Positions 53,542 to 61,914 of a stretch of 64,000 nucleotides of DNA are shown here, one piece after another. The translations under genes and the position numbers were made by a program. The notes beneath the pieces are model-generated. The model saw only the letters and a list, made by a program, of their open reading frames with translations. It did not search any database and was not told the DNA's origin. Source of the stretch: JABMMZ01 sp044341025 (GTDB lineage Bacteria > Bacteroidota > Bacteroidia > NS11-12g > UBA955); NCBI GenBank assembly GCA_044341025.1, contig JBIISM010000009.1, positions 22,711 to 86,710 on the forward strand, written 5' to 3'. Positions within the stretch are counted from its first letter, which is position 1. Every line of letters begins with the position of its first letter.

Positions 53542-53830
53542 CGTACCGTGTTTGTAGCGAAGCGAAAAACTCTGGTACTGGGGCATTCTCACACTCACTC
53601 TTACAAGGACTTTCTTGAAAGCGGCCATTCGGCTCTCATTTTTCTTCGCACTCATTATCACACTCACACTAGAAAAGGCTATTAAGTAAGCTCTCTTTTT
53701 TTCTTCACACTATACCCTGTAATGTGACAGAGCAAAGCGGAGTCTCTATTATGGGGCATCTTCACACTCACACTCACTCTAAAAGGGACTTTTTCGAAAG
53801 CGGCAACACTGCTCTCATTTTTCCTTTTCC
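53541..53830. repeat. Two degenerate copies of a ~173-bp unit beside the tRNA
   Basis: The 398 bases between the tRNA and the next gene hold two related blocks. GGGGCAT, CACACTCACTCT, GGACTTT, GAAAGCGGC and GCTCTCATTTTT recur in the same order from 53580 and from 53753. The blocks also share looser upstream parts (TACC..GT..., AGCGAAGCG / AGCAAAGCG). Differences are spread over all codon positions, so the short frames across them are not supported as genes. CACTCACACTCAC micro-repeats lie within. Origin unknown. Confidence 0.65.
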
Positions 53831-53871
53831 TCGATCCTATATTTCATTTTCATTCATCCTTCGAATAGTTT

Positions 53872-53879
53872 TACCTTTG
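53872..53879 (+). promoter_or_regulatory. TAnnTTTG promoter box
   Basis: TACCTTTG matches the consensus and ends 12 bases before the TTG at 53892. It places transcription start after the repeat copy and so decides the start of the next gene. Confidence 0.5.
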
Positions 53880-53891
53880 CACTTTAATATT

Positions 53892-54563
53892 TTGAGACCA
53901 ATAGCCGTTTTTGATATCGCTGCCAGTATTCTGTATGAAGACAACCATTTAATTGCTGTAAATAAACCAGCAGGGGTATTGGTGCAAGGAGATGAGACCG
54001 GCGATGTGCCTTTGTCTGAATTGGTAAAAGAATTTATTAAAGAAAGGGATCAGAAGCCAGGCAATGTTTTTTGCGGAGTCATTCATAGAATAGATAGGCC
54101 GGTAAGTGGAATTGTTGTTTTGGCCAAAACCAGCAAGGGTCTTTCTAAAATGAACGAGTTGTTTCGTGAAGATAAAATTCGCAAGACTTACCGCGCTTTG
54201 GTGAATGGAATTCCTGAACCTATAGAGGCTGAGTTGAGGCATTATTTAAGGAAAAACAGCAAATCGCACAAAGCGGATGTGTTCAAAAAGCCAGTTGATA
54301 ATTCAAAAGAGTCAGTTCTAACATATAAAGTCATAGAAAGTAGGGGACATCAAGCACTACTTGAAGTTTATCCAATTACGGGTCGATTCCACCAAATTCG
54401 TGCGCAGTTATCAGCCAATAAAACGCCCATAGTTGGCGATTTGAAATATGGAGCACCTCAGGTATTGAAAAACAAGTCCATATGTTTACATGCCTATGGG
54501 ATTTCGTTTGTGCATCCCATCAAGAATGAGCCTGTTGAAATAACCTGCGCTCAAAGTTTTTAA
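53892..54563 (+). CDS. RluA-family pseudouridine synthase, TTG start
   Basis: The 223-residue enzyme converts uridine to pseudouridine in rRNA or tRNA. It has 'LIAVNKPAGVLVQGDE', the catalytic 'HRIDRPVSGIVVLAKT' (HRxD), 'KTYRALVNG' and 'VYPITGRFHQIRAQL'. The S4 domain of longer RluC/D types is lacking, as in short RluA proteins. The frame runs upstream into the repeat to 53724, but a promoter box at 53872 and the family length favour the TTG at 53892. The target site is unknown. Confidence 0.92.
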   Translation: MRPIAVFDIAASILYEDNHLIAVNKPAGVLVQGDETGDVPLSELVKEFIKERDQKPGNVFCGVIHRIDRPVSGIVVLAKTSKGLSKMNELFREDKIRKTYRALVNGIPEPIEAELRHYLRKNSKSHKADVFKKPVDNSKESVLTYKVIESRGHQALLEVYPITGRFHQIRAQLSANKTPIVGDLKYGAPQVLKNKSICLHAYGISFVHPIKNEPVEITCAQSF

Positions 54564-54638
54564 GTTTAAGTTTTTGTAATTTCTAAATAAATGAATCTTT
54601 ATGATAAAGAATCATAAAAATAATTAGGAATACATGCT

Positions 54639-54646
54639 TAATTTTG
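54639..54646 (+). promoter_or_regulatory. TAnnTTTG promoter box for proline dehydrogenase
   Basis: TAATTTTG matches the consensus and ends 6 bases before the ATG at 54653. The following CCCCC is shared with the box at 9103. Confidence 0.5.
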
Positions 54647-54652
54647 CCCCCG

Positions 54653-55813
54653 ATGCCAAGTATTTCTTTTAATAACACTGAAGTTGCGTTTGCTCATAAA
54701 AGCAATGCTGAACTTAAGAAAGCAAGACTATTATTTCAAAGTTTCAATTATCCACTATTAATTAAATATGGACCTGGCATTGCGGCCTCGGTTATAGGGT
54801 TTATAAGCCCAGTAAAAACAATAATTAAAAATACACTCTTCGCTCAATTTTGTGGGGGTGAAAGCATTGAAGATTGTGCAAAGGCAATTTCTACTTTAAC
54901 CGCCAATAATATTGGAACTATTTTGGACTATTCCGTTGAAGGAGAAGAAACAGAAGAAGTTTTTGATTATACCTGCAAGGAGGTTATATTAACCATTGTA
55001 AAAGCCTCTGAGGATAGAAAAAATATTCCGTTTTCAGTATTTAAAACCACGGGTATTGGTCGTATGGATTTACTCACCAAAGTGAATGCAGGTGAATCAA
55101 TCAATGAATCTGAACAGGCAGAATTTGAACGAATTAAAAATAGATTTTCATCCATCTGCAAGGCTGCATCAGAACATGATGTTAAATTGTTTGTTGACGC
55201 AGAAGATTCATGGATTCAAGATGTGATTGATAATTTGACCTATGATGCAATGGCCTTGTACAACCAGGAGAAGGCAATCATATTCAATACGGTTCAATGT
55301 TACAGGACTGGTAGAGTTGCGCATATTCAAAGAAAGTTAAGTGAGTTGAATTGTTATTTAGGTTTTAAATTGGTGAGAGGTGCTTACATGGAAAAAGAAC
55401 GTGAGCGCGCTTCGAAAATGGGGTATCAGAGTCCAATTCAGCCAGACAAAATTGGCTCAGACAAAGAATACAACGATGCGATTGCATTTTGTGTGGAGCA
55501 CATAGGCAGAGTTAGCATTTGTGCTGGAACGCATAATGAGGAAAGTGCATTGTATTTAGTTGACTTGATGGAAAAGAAAAACATTGCTAAGTTTCATCCA
55601 CATATTTATTTTGCTCAGTTATTAGGCATGAGCGATCATATTAGTTTTAACCTAGCCCATGCCGGTTATAATGTTGCGAAATACGTTCCTTACGGTCCAG
55701 TAAAAGCAGTATTGCCATATCTAAGCAGGCGCGCTCAAGAGAATAGCTCAGTTAAGGGACAGGTAGGTAGAGAGCTCAGTTTGATTAGCCAGGAGTTGAA
55801 AAGAAGGAAATAA
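54653..55813 (+). CDS. Proline dehydrogenase
   Basis: PRODH oxidises proline to pyrroline-5-carboxylate with FAD. The 386-residue protein carries 'FVDAEDSWIQDVID', 'FNTVQCYRTGR', 'FKLVRGAYMEKERERA' and 'ICAGTHNEESA', and ends with 'YGPVKAVLPYLSRRAQENSS' (Y..RR..EN), the substrate-binding segment. It is a stand-alone enzyme whose product is used by the P5C dehydrogenase at 22195. The ATG at 54653 is chosen because the in-frame TTG at 54644 lies in the promoter box. Confidence 0.95.
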   Translation: MPSISFNNTEVAFAHKSNAELKKARLLFQSFNYPLLIKYGPGIAASVIGFISPVKTIIKNTLFAQFCGGESIEDCAKAISTLTANNIGTILDYSVEGEETEEVFDYTCKEVILTIVKASEDRKNIPFSVFKTTGIGRMDLLTKVNAGESINESEQAEFERIKNRFSSICKAASEHDVKLFVDAEDSWIQDVIDNLTYDAMALYNQEKAIIFNTVQCYRTGRVAHIQRKLSELNCYLGFKLVRGAYMEKERERASKMGYQSPIQPDKIGSDKEYNDAIAFCVEHIGRVSICAGTHNEESALYLVDLMEKKNIAKFHPHIYFAQLLGMSDHISFNLAHAGYNVAKYVPYGPVKAVLPYLSRRAQENSSVKGQVGRELSLISQELKRRK

Positions 55814-55937
55814 ATAAGGTAGGTAAAATCGGTTAATTGAACAATTATTCTTTGTTATAGCCTGTAATAAAAAATTAATTGAGACATAAATAAGTAGATT
55901 TGAGAATTTTACAATATAAAGGAACTTTATAAGTACA

Positions 55938-55968
55938 GAATCCCATAGAAATACGGGATTATTTTTCA
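55938..55968 (+). terminator. Possible weak terminator before ahcY
   Basis: AATCCC-ATAGAAATAC-GGGATT is a 6-bp stem followed by ATTTTT. It would end the proline dehydrogenase transcript just before the ahcY promoter box. Confidence 0.35.
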
Positions 55969-55977
55969 TAAATGTAT

Positions 55978-55985
55978 TACCTTTG
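55978..55985 (+). promoter_or_regulatory. TAnnTTTG promoter box for ahcY
   Basis: TACCTTTG matches the consensus and ends 18 bases before the ATG at 56004. Confidence 0.55.
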
Positions 55986-56003
55986 CAGAACTTTTATAAT
56001 ATC

Positions 56004-57320
56004 ATGTCAACAGAAACAAGCACATACGTGCCTTACAAAGTTAAAGACATCTCTTTAGCTGAATGGGGAAGAAAAGAAATTAAATTGGCTGAAGCAGAAA
56101 TGCCAGGTCTTATGGCTCTAAGAGCTGAATATGGCAAAAGCAAGCCACTTGCAGGTGCAAGAATTGCTGGTTGCTTACACATGACCATCCAAACGGCGGT
56201 TTTAATTGAAACACTTACTGAATTAGGAGCTGAAGTAACTTGGTCATCATGTAACATTTTCTCAACCCAAGACCATGCTGCTGCTGCAATTGCTGCTGCT
56301 GGTATTTCTGTGTATGCTTGGAAAGGCATGACCGCTGAGGAGTTTGACTGGTGCATCGAACAAACCTTGTTTTTTGGCGATTCAAAACAACCATTAAATA
56401 TGATTTTGGATGATGGGGGCGATTTAACCAATATGGTTTTTGATGTTTATCCAGAACTTGCAGCAGGTATTAAAGGATTAAGTGAAGAAACCACTACAGG
56501 TGTTCACCGTTTGTATGAAAGAATGAAGAAAGGCACCTTGATGATGCCAGCTATCAATGTGAATGACAGTGTTACCAAGTCTAAATTTGACAATAAATAT
56601 GGCTGCAAAGAATCGTTAGTAGATGCAATCAGAAGAGCAACAGATATTATGATGGCTGGTAAAGTTGCAGTTGTGGCTGGTTATGGTGATGTAGGAAAAG
56701 GTTCTGCAGAATCATTGCGTGGTGCAGGTTGCAGAGTTTTAATAACTGAAATCGATCCAATTTGTGCGCTACAAGCAGCGATGGATGGATTTGAAGTGGT
56801 TACCATGAACGAAGCTTGCACAAGAGCAAATATTTTTGTTACAGCCACTGGTAACGTAAACATTATTAAAGAAAGACATTTCAAAACCATGAGAGACAAA
56901 TCAATTGTTTGTAACATTGGCCATTTTGACAATGAAATAGACATGAATTGGTTAAATTCTAAGCATGGCGATACCAAGTATACCATCAAACCACAAGTTG
57001 ATGTTTACACTGTAGATGGTAAAGAAATTATCATTTTAGCTGAAGGTAGATTGGTTAATTTGGGTTGTGCGATGGGCCATCCATCGTTTGTGATGAGTAA
57101 CTCATTCTCAAACCAAACATTGGCACAATTGGAGCTTTGGAACAACAGCCAAAACTATGAGAAGAAAGTATATGTTTTGCCTAAGCAATTGGATGAGAAG
57201 GTAGCCTATTTACACTTAGCACACATTGGCGCAACCTTAGAGACATTGGATGCTGAACAAGCTGAATACATAGGTGTTGAGATGAATGGTCCGTTCAAAA
57301 AAGACACATACAGATACTAA
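56004..57320 (+). CDS. ahcY: Adenosylhomocysteinase
   Basis: AhcY splits S-adenosylhomocysteine into adenosine and homocysteine, clearing the inhibitor of methyltransferases. The 438-residue NAD enzyme has 'LHMTIQTAVLIETL', 'WSSCNIFSTQDHAAAAI', 'VNDSVTKSKFDNKYGCKESL', the NAD motif 'VVAGYGDVGKGSAESL' and the C-terminal 'FKKDTYRY'. The frame continues seven codons upstream into the promoter; ATG 56004 is the family start. Codon use suggests strong expression. Confidence 0.97.
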   Translation: MSTETSTYVPYKVKDISLAEWGRKEIKLAEAEMPGLMALRAEYGKSKPLAGARIAGCLHMTIQTAVLIETLTELGAEVTWSSCNIFSTQDHAAAAIAAAGISVYAWKGMTAEEFDWCIEQTLFFGDSKQPLNMILDDGGDLTNMVFDVYPELAAGIKGLSEETTTGVHRLYERMKKGTLMMPAINVNDSVTKSKFDNKYGCKESLVDAIRRATDIMMAGKVAVVAGYGDVGKGSAESLRGAGCRVLITEIDPICALQAAMDGFEVVTMNEACTRANIFVTATGNVNIIKERHFKTMRDKSIVCNIGHFDNEIDMNWLNSKHGDTKYTIKPQVDVYTVDGKEIIILAEGRLVNLGCAMGHPSFVMSNSFSNQTLAQLELWNNSQNYEKKVYVLPKQLDEKVAYLHLAHIGATLETLDAEQAEYIGVEMNGPFKKDTYRY

Positions 57321-57325
57321 TATAA

Positions 57326-57832
57326 TTGATTAAATATTTAAGCGTCCTTCTTTGGGTTTTGATCCTGCCTGTTATTTTGGCCATGGAGACAGCACCGAAG
57401 AAGGACGTTTTTTATGCCGCACACAGCGCAGTTAAGAACAGACCTGAACTATGCGATTCTTTAATAAATTACGCCAAACAATATTTAAATAGTCCATATT
57501 GTTATGGCTCAAATGTTCCAAAATGCTTTGATTGCAGTGGGTTTGTGCAATTTGTGTTTTCTCATTTTGGAACCAAACTGCCCAATTCATCGGGCAATAT
57601 TGCTTACTCTGGGAAGTTTATAAGTTTTAAAAACGCCAGTGCCGGTGATCTGATTTTCTTTAATGGCAGAAATACGGGCGAAACGGTTGGCCATGTTGGA
57701 ATCGTAACCAAAACGGAAGGGAATGTTATTTATTTTATACATGCCTCTGTTCAAGCAGGTGTTATAGTTTCTAATTCCCTTGAATCCTATTATAGCAAAA
57801 GGTTATTATTTGTAAAAAGGGTACAGATTTAA
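57326..57832 (+). CDS. NlpC/P60 cell-wall hydrolase, TTG start
   Basis: The 168-residue protein has a signal peptide ('LSVLLWVLILPVILA') and an NlpC/P60 domain with catalytic Cys in 'FDCSGFVQFVF', His in 'GHVGIVT' and a third polar residue in 'YFIHASVQ'. It likely cuts peptide stems of peptidoglycan in the periplasm. TTG 57326, five bases after the ahcY stop, is the only start before the signal peptide. It is probably read from the ahcY transcript. Confidence 0.9.
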   Translation: MIKYLSVLLWVLILPVILAMETAPKKDVFYAAHSAVKNRPELCDSLINYAKQYLNSPYCYGSNVPKCFDCSGFVQFVFSHFGTKLPNSSGNIAYSGKFISFKNASAGDLIFFNGRNTGETVGHVGIVTKTEGNVIYFIHASVQAGVIVSNSLESYYSKRLLFVKRVQI

Positions 57833-57851
57833 TTTTTCTGTTTTAATACAT

Positions 57852-57859
57852 TAATTTTG
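57852..57859 (+). promoter_or_regulatory. TAnnTTTG promoter box for murQ
   Basis: TAATTTTG matches the consensus and ends 20 bases before the TTG at 57880. Confidence 0.45.
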
Positions 57860-57879
57860 CATTTTAAATTATTTGTATT

Positions 57880-58692
57880 TTGATACCAAGCACTGAACAA
57901 GACTCTTTATACCCAAATTTATCTTCATTAACAACAAAGGAGATTATTACAGCAATAAATTCTGAAGATAAAAAGGTTGCACATGCTGTACAAGATGAAA
58001 TTAATTCAATTTCTAAGTTGGTAGAAAAACTGGTTCAGAATATGGAGAATGGCGGGCGCTTATTTTATATAGGTGCTGGTACAAGTGGAAGATTAGGCAT
58101 TCTGGATGCGAGCGAATGTCCACCAACTTATGGGGTGCCTCAGGGCTTGGTTATTGGAATAATTGCGGGTGGCGATACTGCAATTCGAAAAGCTGTAGAA
58201 TTTGCTGAAGATGACAGCGAGCAAGCCATTCTAGATTTATTGGATTACAATGTATGCGAAAAAGATTTTGTCCTTGGCTTATCTGCTTCAGGAAGCACAC
58301 CGTACGTTTATGGCGGAATTTTGGCTTGTAATTCGAGAGGCATAACAACAGCTAGCATTTGCTGTTCAAAGAGTTCTAAAATTGGCTTAATAAGTCATTT
58401 TCCGATAGAGGTTGAGGTTGGTCCTGAGATTATAACAGGAAGTACGAGAATGAAATCGGGAACAGCCCAAAAAATGGTTTTAAATATAATCACAAGCACG
58501 GCTATGGTAAAACTTGGAAAAGTAGAAGGGAGTAAAATGGTGAACATGCAATTGTCTAACCATAAACTAATTGACCGAGGAACTCGAATGGTGGCTGAGC
58601 AAACGGGTTTGGAATACGAAAAAGCAAAATCACTTTTGATTCAATTTGGAAGTGTGAAATTAGCAGCTGATTTCTTTAAGGCAAATCATTGA
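57880..58692 (+). CDS. murQ: N-acetylmuramic acid 6-phosphate etherase
   Basis: MurQ removes lactate from MurNAc-6-phosphate when cell-wall fragments are recycled. The 270-residue SIS-domain protein has 'GGRLFYIGAGTSGRLGILDA', 'SECPPTYGVPQG', 'GLSASGSTPYVYGGI' and 'TGSTRMKSGTAQKMVLN'. It is shorter at the C-terminus than the ~300-residue E. coli protein. TTG 57880 is the only suitable start. It neighbours an NlpC/P60 hydrolase, which fits peptidoglycan turnover. Confidence 0.94.
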   Translation: MIPSTEQDSLYPNLSSLTTKEIITAINSEDKKVAHAVQDEINSISKLVEKLVQNMENGGRLFYIGAGTSGRLGILDASECPPTYGVPQGLVIGIIAGGDTAIRKAVEFAEDDSEQAILDLLDYNVCEKDFVLGLSASGSTPYVYGGILACNSRGITTASICCSKSSKIGLISHFPIEVEVGPEIITGSTRMKSGTAQKMVLNIITSTAMVKLGKVEGSKMVNMQLSNHKLIDRGTRMVAEQTGLEYEKAKSLLIQFGSVKLAADFFKANH

Positions 58693-58785
58693 ATCTGGCA
58701 ATAAATTTTCGCGTAATGCGTTAATTTTTACCATATGACCCTAGTTGGTAAATATTTTTTTTTTGCAAAATCAGTATTTTTCATT

Positions 58786-58793
58786 TAGGTTTG
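58786..58793 (+). promoter_or_regulatory. TAnnTTTG promoter box for the OmpA-family gene
   Basis: TAGGTTTG matches the consensus and ends 33 bases before the ATG at 58827. Confidence 0.45.
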
Positions 58794-58826
58794 TACGTTA
58801 ACAAAGTAGAAAGCATCAATAATCAC

Positions 58827-61800
58827 ATGAATAAATTTACCGTTTTTTTCTGTACAGGTTTATTAGCCTTTACCGTATTATTCACCGGGTGTACTGGGTC
58901 AAGTCTCTCTAAGGCCGACGAGGCAAAGAGCAGAATGCAATACAAGATCGCAGGTGATTTATACACCATTCTTGGCCCTAAAGTTAAAGGCCCAAATGCC
59001 AAAGAAGATCAAGCAAGAGCGCGCGAAGAAGCAGCCTATTGCTATAGAATGGCGAATGAATACGAAAAAGCAATAAAAGCTTATGAGAAAGTAGTCAAAA
59101 AAGACCCTAAGAATACTGAGGCTCTTTACCAGTTGGGATTACTAAACATGAAAGTTGCTGGTGGCAAAAATGCAGATGCCAAACGAGAAGCACGAGATTA
59201 TTTCAAAAAATATTTGGAAGAAGTACCCAATGATGAACGTGCAATTGCTAAAATTGCCGCATTGGATAGCGCTGAAAATTGGGAAAAAGAAGCCCCTAAC
59301 AGCAGATTCAAAGTCACCAATTTGAAAGTGGTGAACACCAAGGGGATGGAATACAGCCCAATGATAGCAGGCAAAAAAGATGATGTATTATACTTTAGTA
59401 CTGACCGTGAAGGTGGTGTAGCCAAAAAGAAAATTTATGGACTAACTGGTAACGGTTATTCAGATATGTGGTTTATAAAAGCCAAGAAAGGGAGCAAGCG
59501 AAATGCAGCAAAAACTTGGGAAAAGCCAGAGATTGCTCTTGGAACCATAAATACCAAATACAATGATGGGTCTTGTGTATTTGACAGAAAATACAGCACC
59601 GTTTATTATACCCAATGTAATGGAGCAGATGGAAAATCTACTTCATGTAAATTGTTTCAAGCCAAATTAAGCGGAACCGAATGGGCTGAAGAGCAAATGC
59701 TCGGTTTTTGTGTAGATGATACATTTGACTATGGTCATCCTGCTTTAAGTGAAGATGGAAAAACCATGTATTTCTCTAGCAATAGAGATGGTGGTGAAGG
59801 TGGATATGACATCTGGTGTGTTACCTACAACCAAAGAGCAAAATCTTGGGGTGTTCCGTTTAACCTAGGACCAACAATCAACACAGATAAAGACGAAATG
59901 TTTCCTTATGTGAGTGTTCACAATGGCGCTTTATATTTCTCATCTAACGGACATCTTGGTATGGGCGGTTTAGATGTATTTACTGTAGAAGGAAGCGGAA
60001 CCGAATGGACTATTCCAGAAAACCTTCGCGCACCTTTAAACAGCGGAGGAGATGATTTTGGTATGACCTTCGATAACACAAGCCCTACCCACGGTTTCTT
60101 TACCTCTAATAGAAATGGAGGAAAAGGCAATTTTGATATTTGGGAATTCAATATATCACCTTTGGTTATTGAAATTGAAGGCTATGTTTATGAATGTCTG
60201 CCTGAGCCTGACGATAAAAGCCACAATTTGTCTAAGCCTTTAAAAAATTCTGTAATTACCATCACCAACGATAAAGATACCAGTAAAATTGTTGTTAAAA
60301 CCAACGACAAAGGCTACTACGGTAAAATAAGGTTGAAAGAGAAAACCAATTATGAGATAAACTGCGACAACAGAGAGTTGTATTATTTTGATGCTATGCC
60401 AGTTCAAAGAACGACAAAAGGCATTAAGATTTCTACAACATTAAAGCAAGATTTTTGCTTAAAGTCTCAGATTATCATTATGACTGTTCCAATTTATTAT
60501 GATTTGGATAGAGCAGAAATTAGAAAAGATGCTGCAGCAATTTTGGACGAAAAAATTCTTCCATTGTTGTTAAAGTATCCTAAACTCCGCATGGAATTAG
60601 GTTCTCATACCGACTGTCGTTCATCATATGATTACAACATTGACCTGTCTCAAAGAAGAGCAGATAGTGCCGTAGCTTATTTGGTAAGAAAAGGCATTGA
60701 TGCAAGAAGGTTGTTAGCTAAAGGTTATGGTGAATCTCAATTGGTTAACGATTGTAAATGTGAGGGCGCTGTAAAAGTTCCGTGTTTAGAATCTCAACAT
60801 CAAGAAAACAGAAGAACCACAATTAAGACCTTAGACGTAAACTTTGACCCTAATGTTAAAGTTGTTGGTGGACCTGATGCCAATAATGTGAATTCCAAAC
60901 CTATAATTGTTAAAATGACTAAGAAGGACGCTAATTTCTTGGTTGCAACTGCGGCCAATGGGATTGAAAGTTCTGGTCCTTCATTGGTTAGTCCAGGTAA
61001 AGATATTAGCATCAGCTTAACAGAGTTAAAAGCCTTGATAGCTAAGGGGCTTGTTAAGCCTGAGCATTTAGTTGGAACCACAATTGCTGAAATAATGTCA
61101 GGTAAATTAAAGCCAAACACCACCGTTAAATTAAGCACTTTACGTTTTGGACCTAAGGATAGATCAAATACATTTACCGATATAGTGGTTAAAATTATGG
61201 CTGGTAACAATCCATTTGTGTTTGGGGTAGATGCTTTAATCGCATTAAATGGTTCATTGAATACAGAGGAAAGTGAAATGACTTTCAAGAATATAAATAC
61301 GGAGGCATTGAAAGGTGGTCCTATTGAAAGCAATGCAACCAAAGGTGCTGGAACTACAGCAACCACAGCCGCTGGAGCTTCCACTGCTGCAGTCGACACA
61401 GGTGTTTCTTTGCTTGATTATAAACGCGTTGCTTTGATATCAGAAAACAACAACATGTATGTTCCTACCATGGTAAATGATAAGGAAAATGTTAATTGGA
61501 AGTTTGATGTTAAAAGCCGTAAAATCTTGATTAGCGAAGACATGGTGATTCAATTGTTGGAAAGTGGTGCCATCACAAAGAAAGATTTTGACACTGAAGG
61601 CGAAACCATCAGATTAAAAAATGGAACTAAACTTCCAAGTAATGTATTGATCATTGCATCCCTGCAAATTGGTGATGTTGTATTGGAAAATGTGAAAGTA
61701 ACAGTTGATAGTACAATTGAAGAGCCTGTAATGGGTGGTATGAGTACAACTTTGAAGAAAATCGCCGCATTAGTTAAGGGTAAGTTCCTATTTATGAAGC

Positions 61801-61838
61801 CTAAAGAAAAAAAGGGAGCCAAGCCTTCAGATGACTAA
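58827..61838 (+). CDS. PorE-like OmpA-family lipoprotein with two C-terminal retropepsin-like domains
   Basis: The product has 1003 residues. In order: a lipoprotein signal ('AFTVLFTGC', Cys about 22), TPR helices (about 40-145), a PD40/WD40-type propeller (about 158-441: 'YFSTDREGGV', 'YFSSNRDGGEGGYDIW', 'FFTSNRNGGKGNFDIW'), a carboxypeptidase-regulatory-like domain (about 450-545), and an OmpA peptidoglycan-binding domain (about 550-665: 'LGSHTDCRSSYDYNIDLSQR', 'GYGESQLVNDC'). That is the PorE layout of the type IX secretion system. Two related C-terminal domains (about 690-810 and 864-980), joined by a Thr/Ala linker, resemble retropepsins without DTG. A start 12 codons upstream is less likely. 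Confidence 0.85.
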   Translation: MNKFTVFFCTGLLAFTVLFTGCTGSSLSKADEAKSRMQYKIAGDLYTILGPKVKGPNAKEDQARAREEAAYCYRMANEYEKAIKAYEKVVKKDPKNTEALYQLGLLNMKVAGGKNADAKREARDYFKKYLEEVPNDERAIAKIAALDSAENWEKEAPNSRFKVTNLKVVNTKGMEYSPMIAGKKDDVLYFSTDREGGVAKKKIYGLTGNGYSDMWFIKAKKGSKRNAAKTWEKPEIALGTINTKYNDGSCVFDRKYSTVYYTQCNGADGKSTSCKLFQAKLSGTEWAEEQMLGFCVDDTFDYGHPALSEDGKTMYFSSNRDGGEGGYDIWCVTYNQRAKSWGVPFNLGPTINTDKDEMFPYVSVHNGALYFSSNGHLGMGGLDVFTVEGSGTEWTIPENLRAPLNSGGDDFGMTFDNTSPTHGFFTSNRNGGKGNFDIWEFNISPLVIEIEGYVYECLPEPDDKSHNLSKPLKNSVITITNDKDTSKIVVKTNDKGYYGKIRLKEKTNYEINCDNRELYYFDAMPVQRTTKGIKISTTLKQDFCLKSQIIIMTVPIYYDLDRAEIRKDAAAILDEKILPLLLKYPKLRMELGSHTDCRSSYDYNIDLSQRRADSAVAYLVRKGIDARRLLAKGYGESQLVNDCKCEGAVKVPCLESQHQENRRTTIKTLDVNFDPNVKVVGGPDANNVNSKPIIVKMTKKDANFLVATAANGIESSGPSLVSPGKDISISLTELKALIAKGLVKPEHLVGTTIAEIMSGKLKPNTTVKLSTLRFGPKDRSNTFTDIVVKIMAGNNPFVFGVDALIALNGSLNTEESEMTFKNINTEALKGGPIESNATKGAGTTATTAAGASTAAVDTGVSLLDYKRVALISENNNMYVPTMVNDKENVNWKFDVKSRKILISEDMVIQLLESGAITKKDFDTEGETIRLKNGTKLPSNVLIIASLQIGDVVLENVKVTVDSTIEEPVMGGMSTTLKKIAALVKGKFLFMKPKEKKGAKPSDD

Positions 61839-61857
61839 ACGGAGCTAAAATATTTTG

Positions 61858-61888
61858 AAAGGCGCATCATAACGATGCGCCTTTTTTC
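61858..61888 (+). terminator. Rho-independent terminator
   Basis: AAAGGCGCATC-ATAAC-GATGCGCCTTTTTT is a perfect hairpin followed by a T-run, 20 bases after the OmpA-family stop codon. Confidence 0.9.
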
Positions 61889-61914
61889 TTGTCTTTTTTA
61901 AGCATCTTTGCAGT

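Noticed and set aside
53470..53685. 71-codon frame starting inside the CAU tRNA
   Set aside because: It overlaps the tRNA and terminator, and the His/Thr-rich part comes from CACACTCAC micro-repeats without codon-type conservation.
53724..53891. N-terminal extension of the pseudouridine synthase
   Set aside because: It lies in the degenerate repeat and upstream of a TACCTTTG box; the enzyme family starts after 53892.
55814..56003. SAH-type riboswitch before ahcY
   Set aside because: The region is AT-rich, with only a 6-bp hairpin and a promoter box; none of the conserved SAH riboswitch core is visible.
60800..61399. 199-codon minus-strand frame opposite the OmpA-family gene
   Set aside because: It is a shadow of well-supported coding sequence, with a composition of mirrored codons and no family motif.
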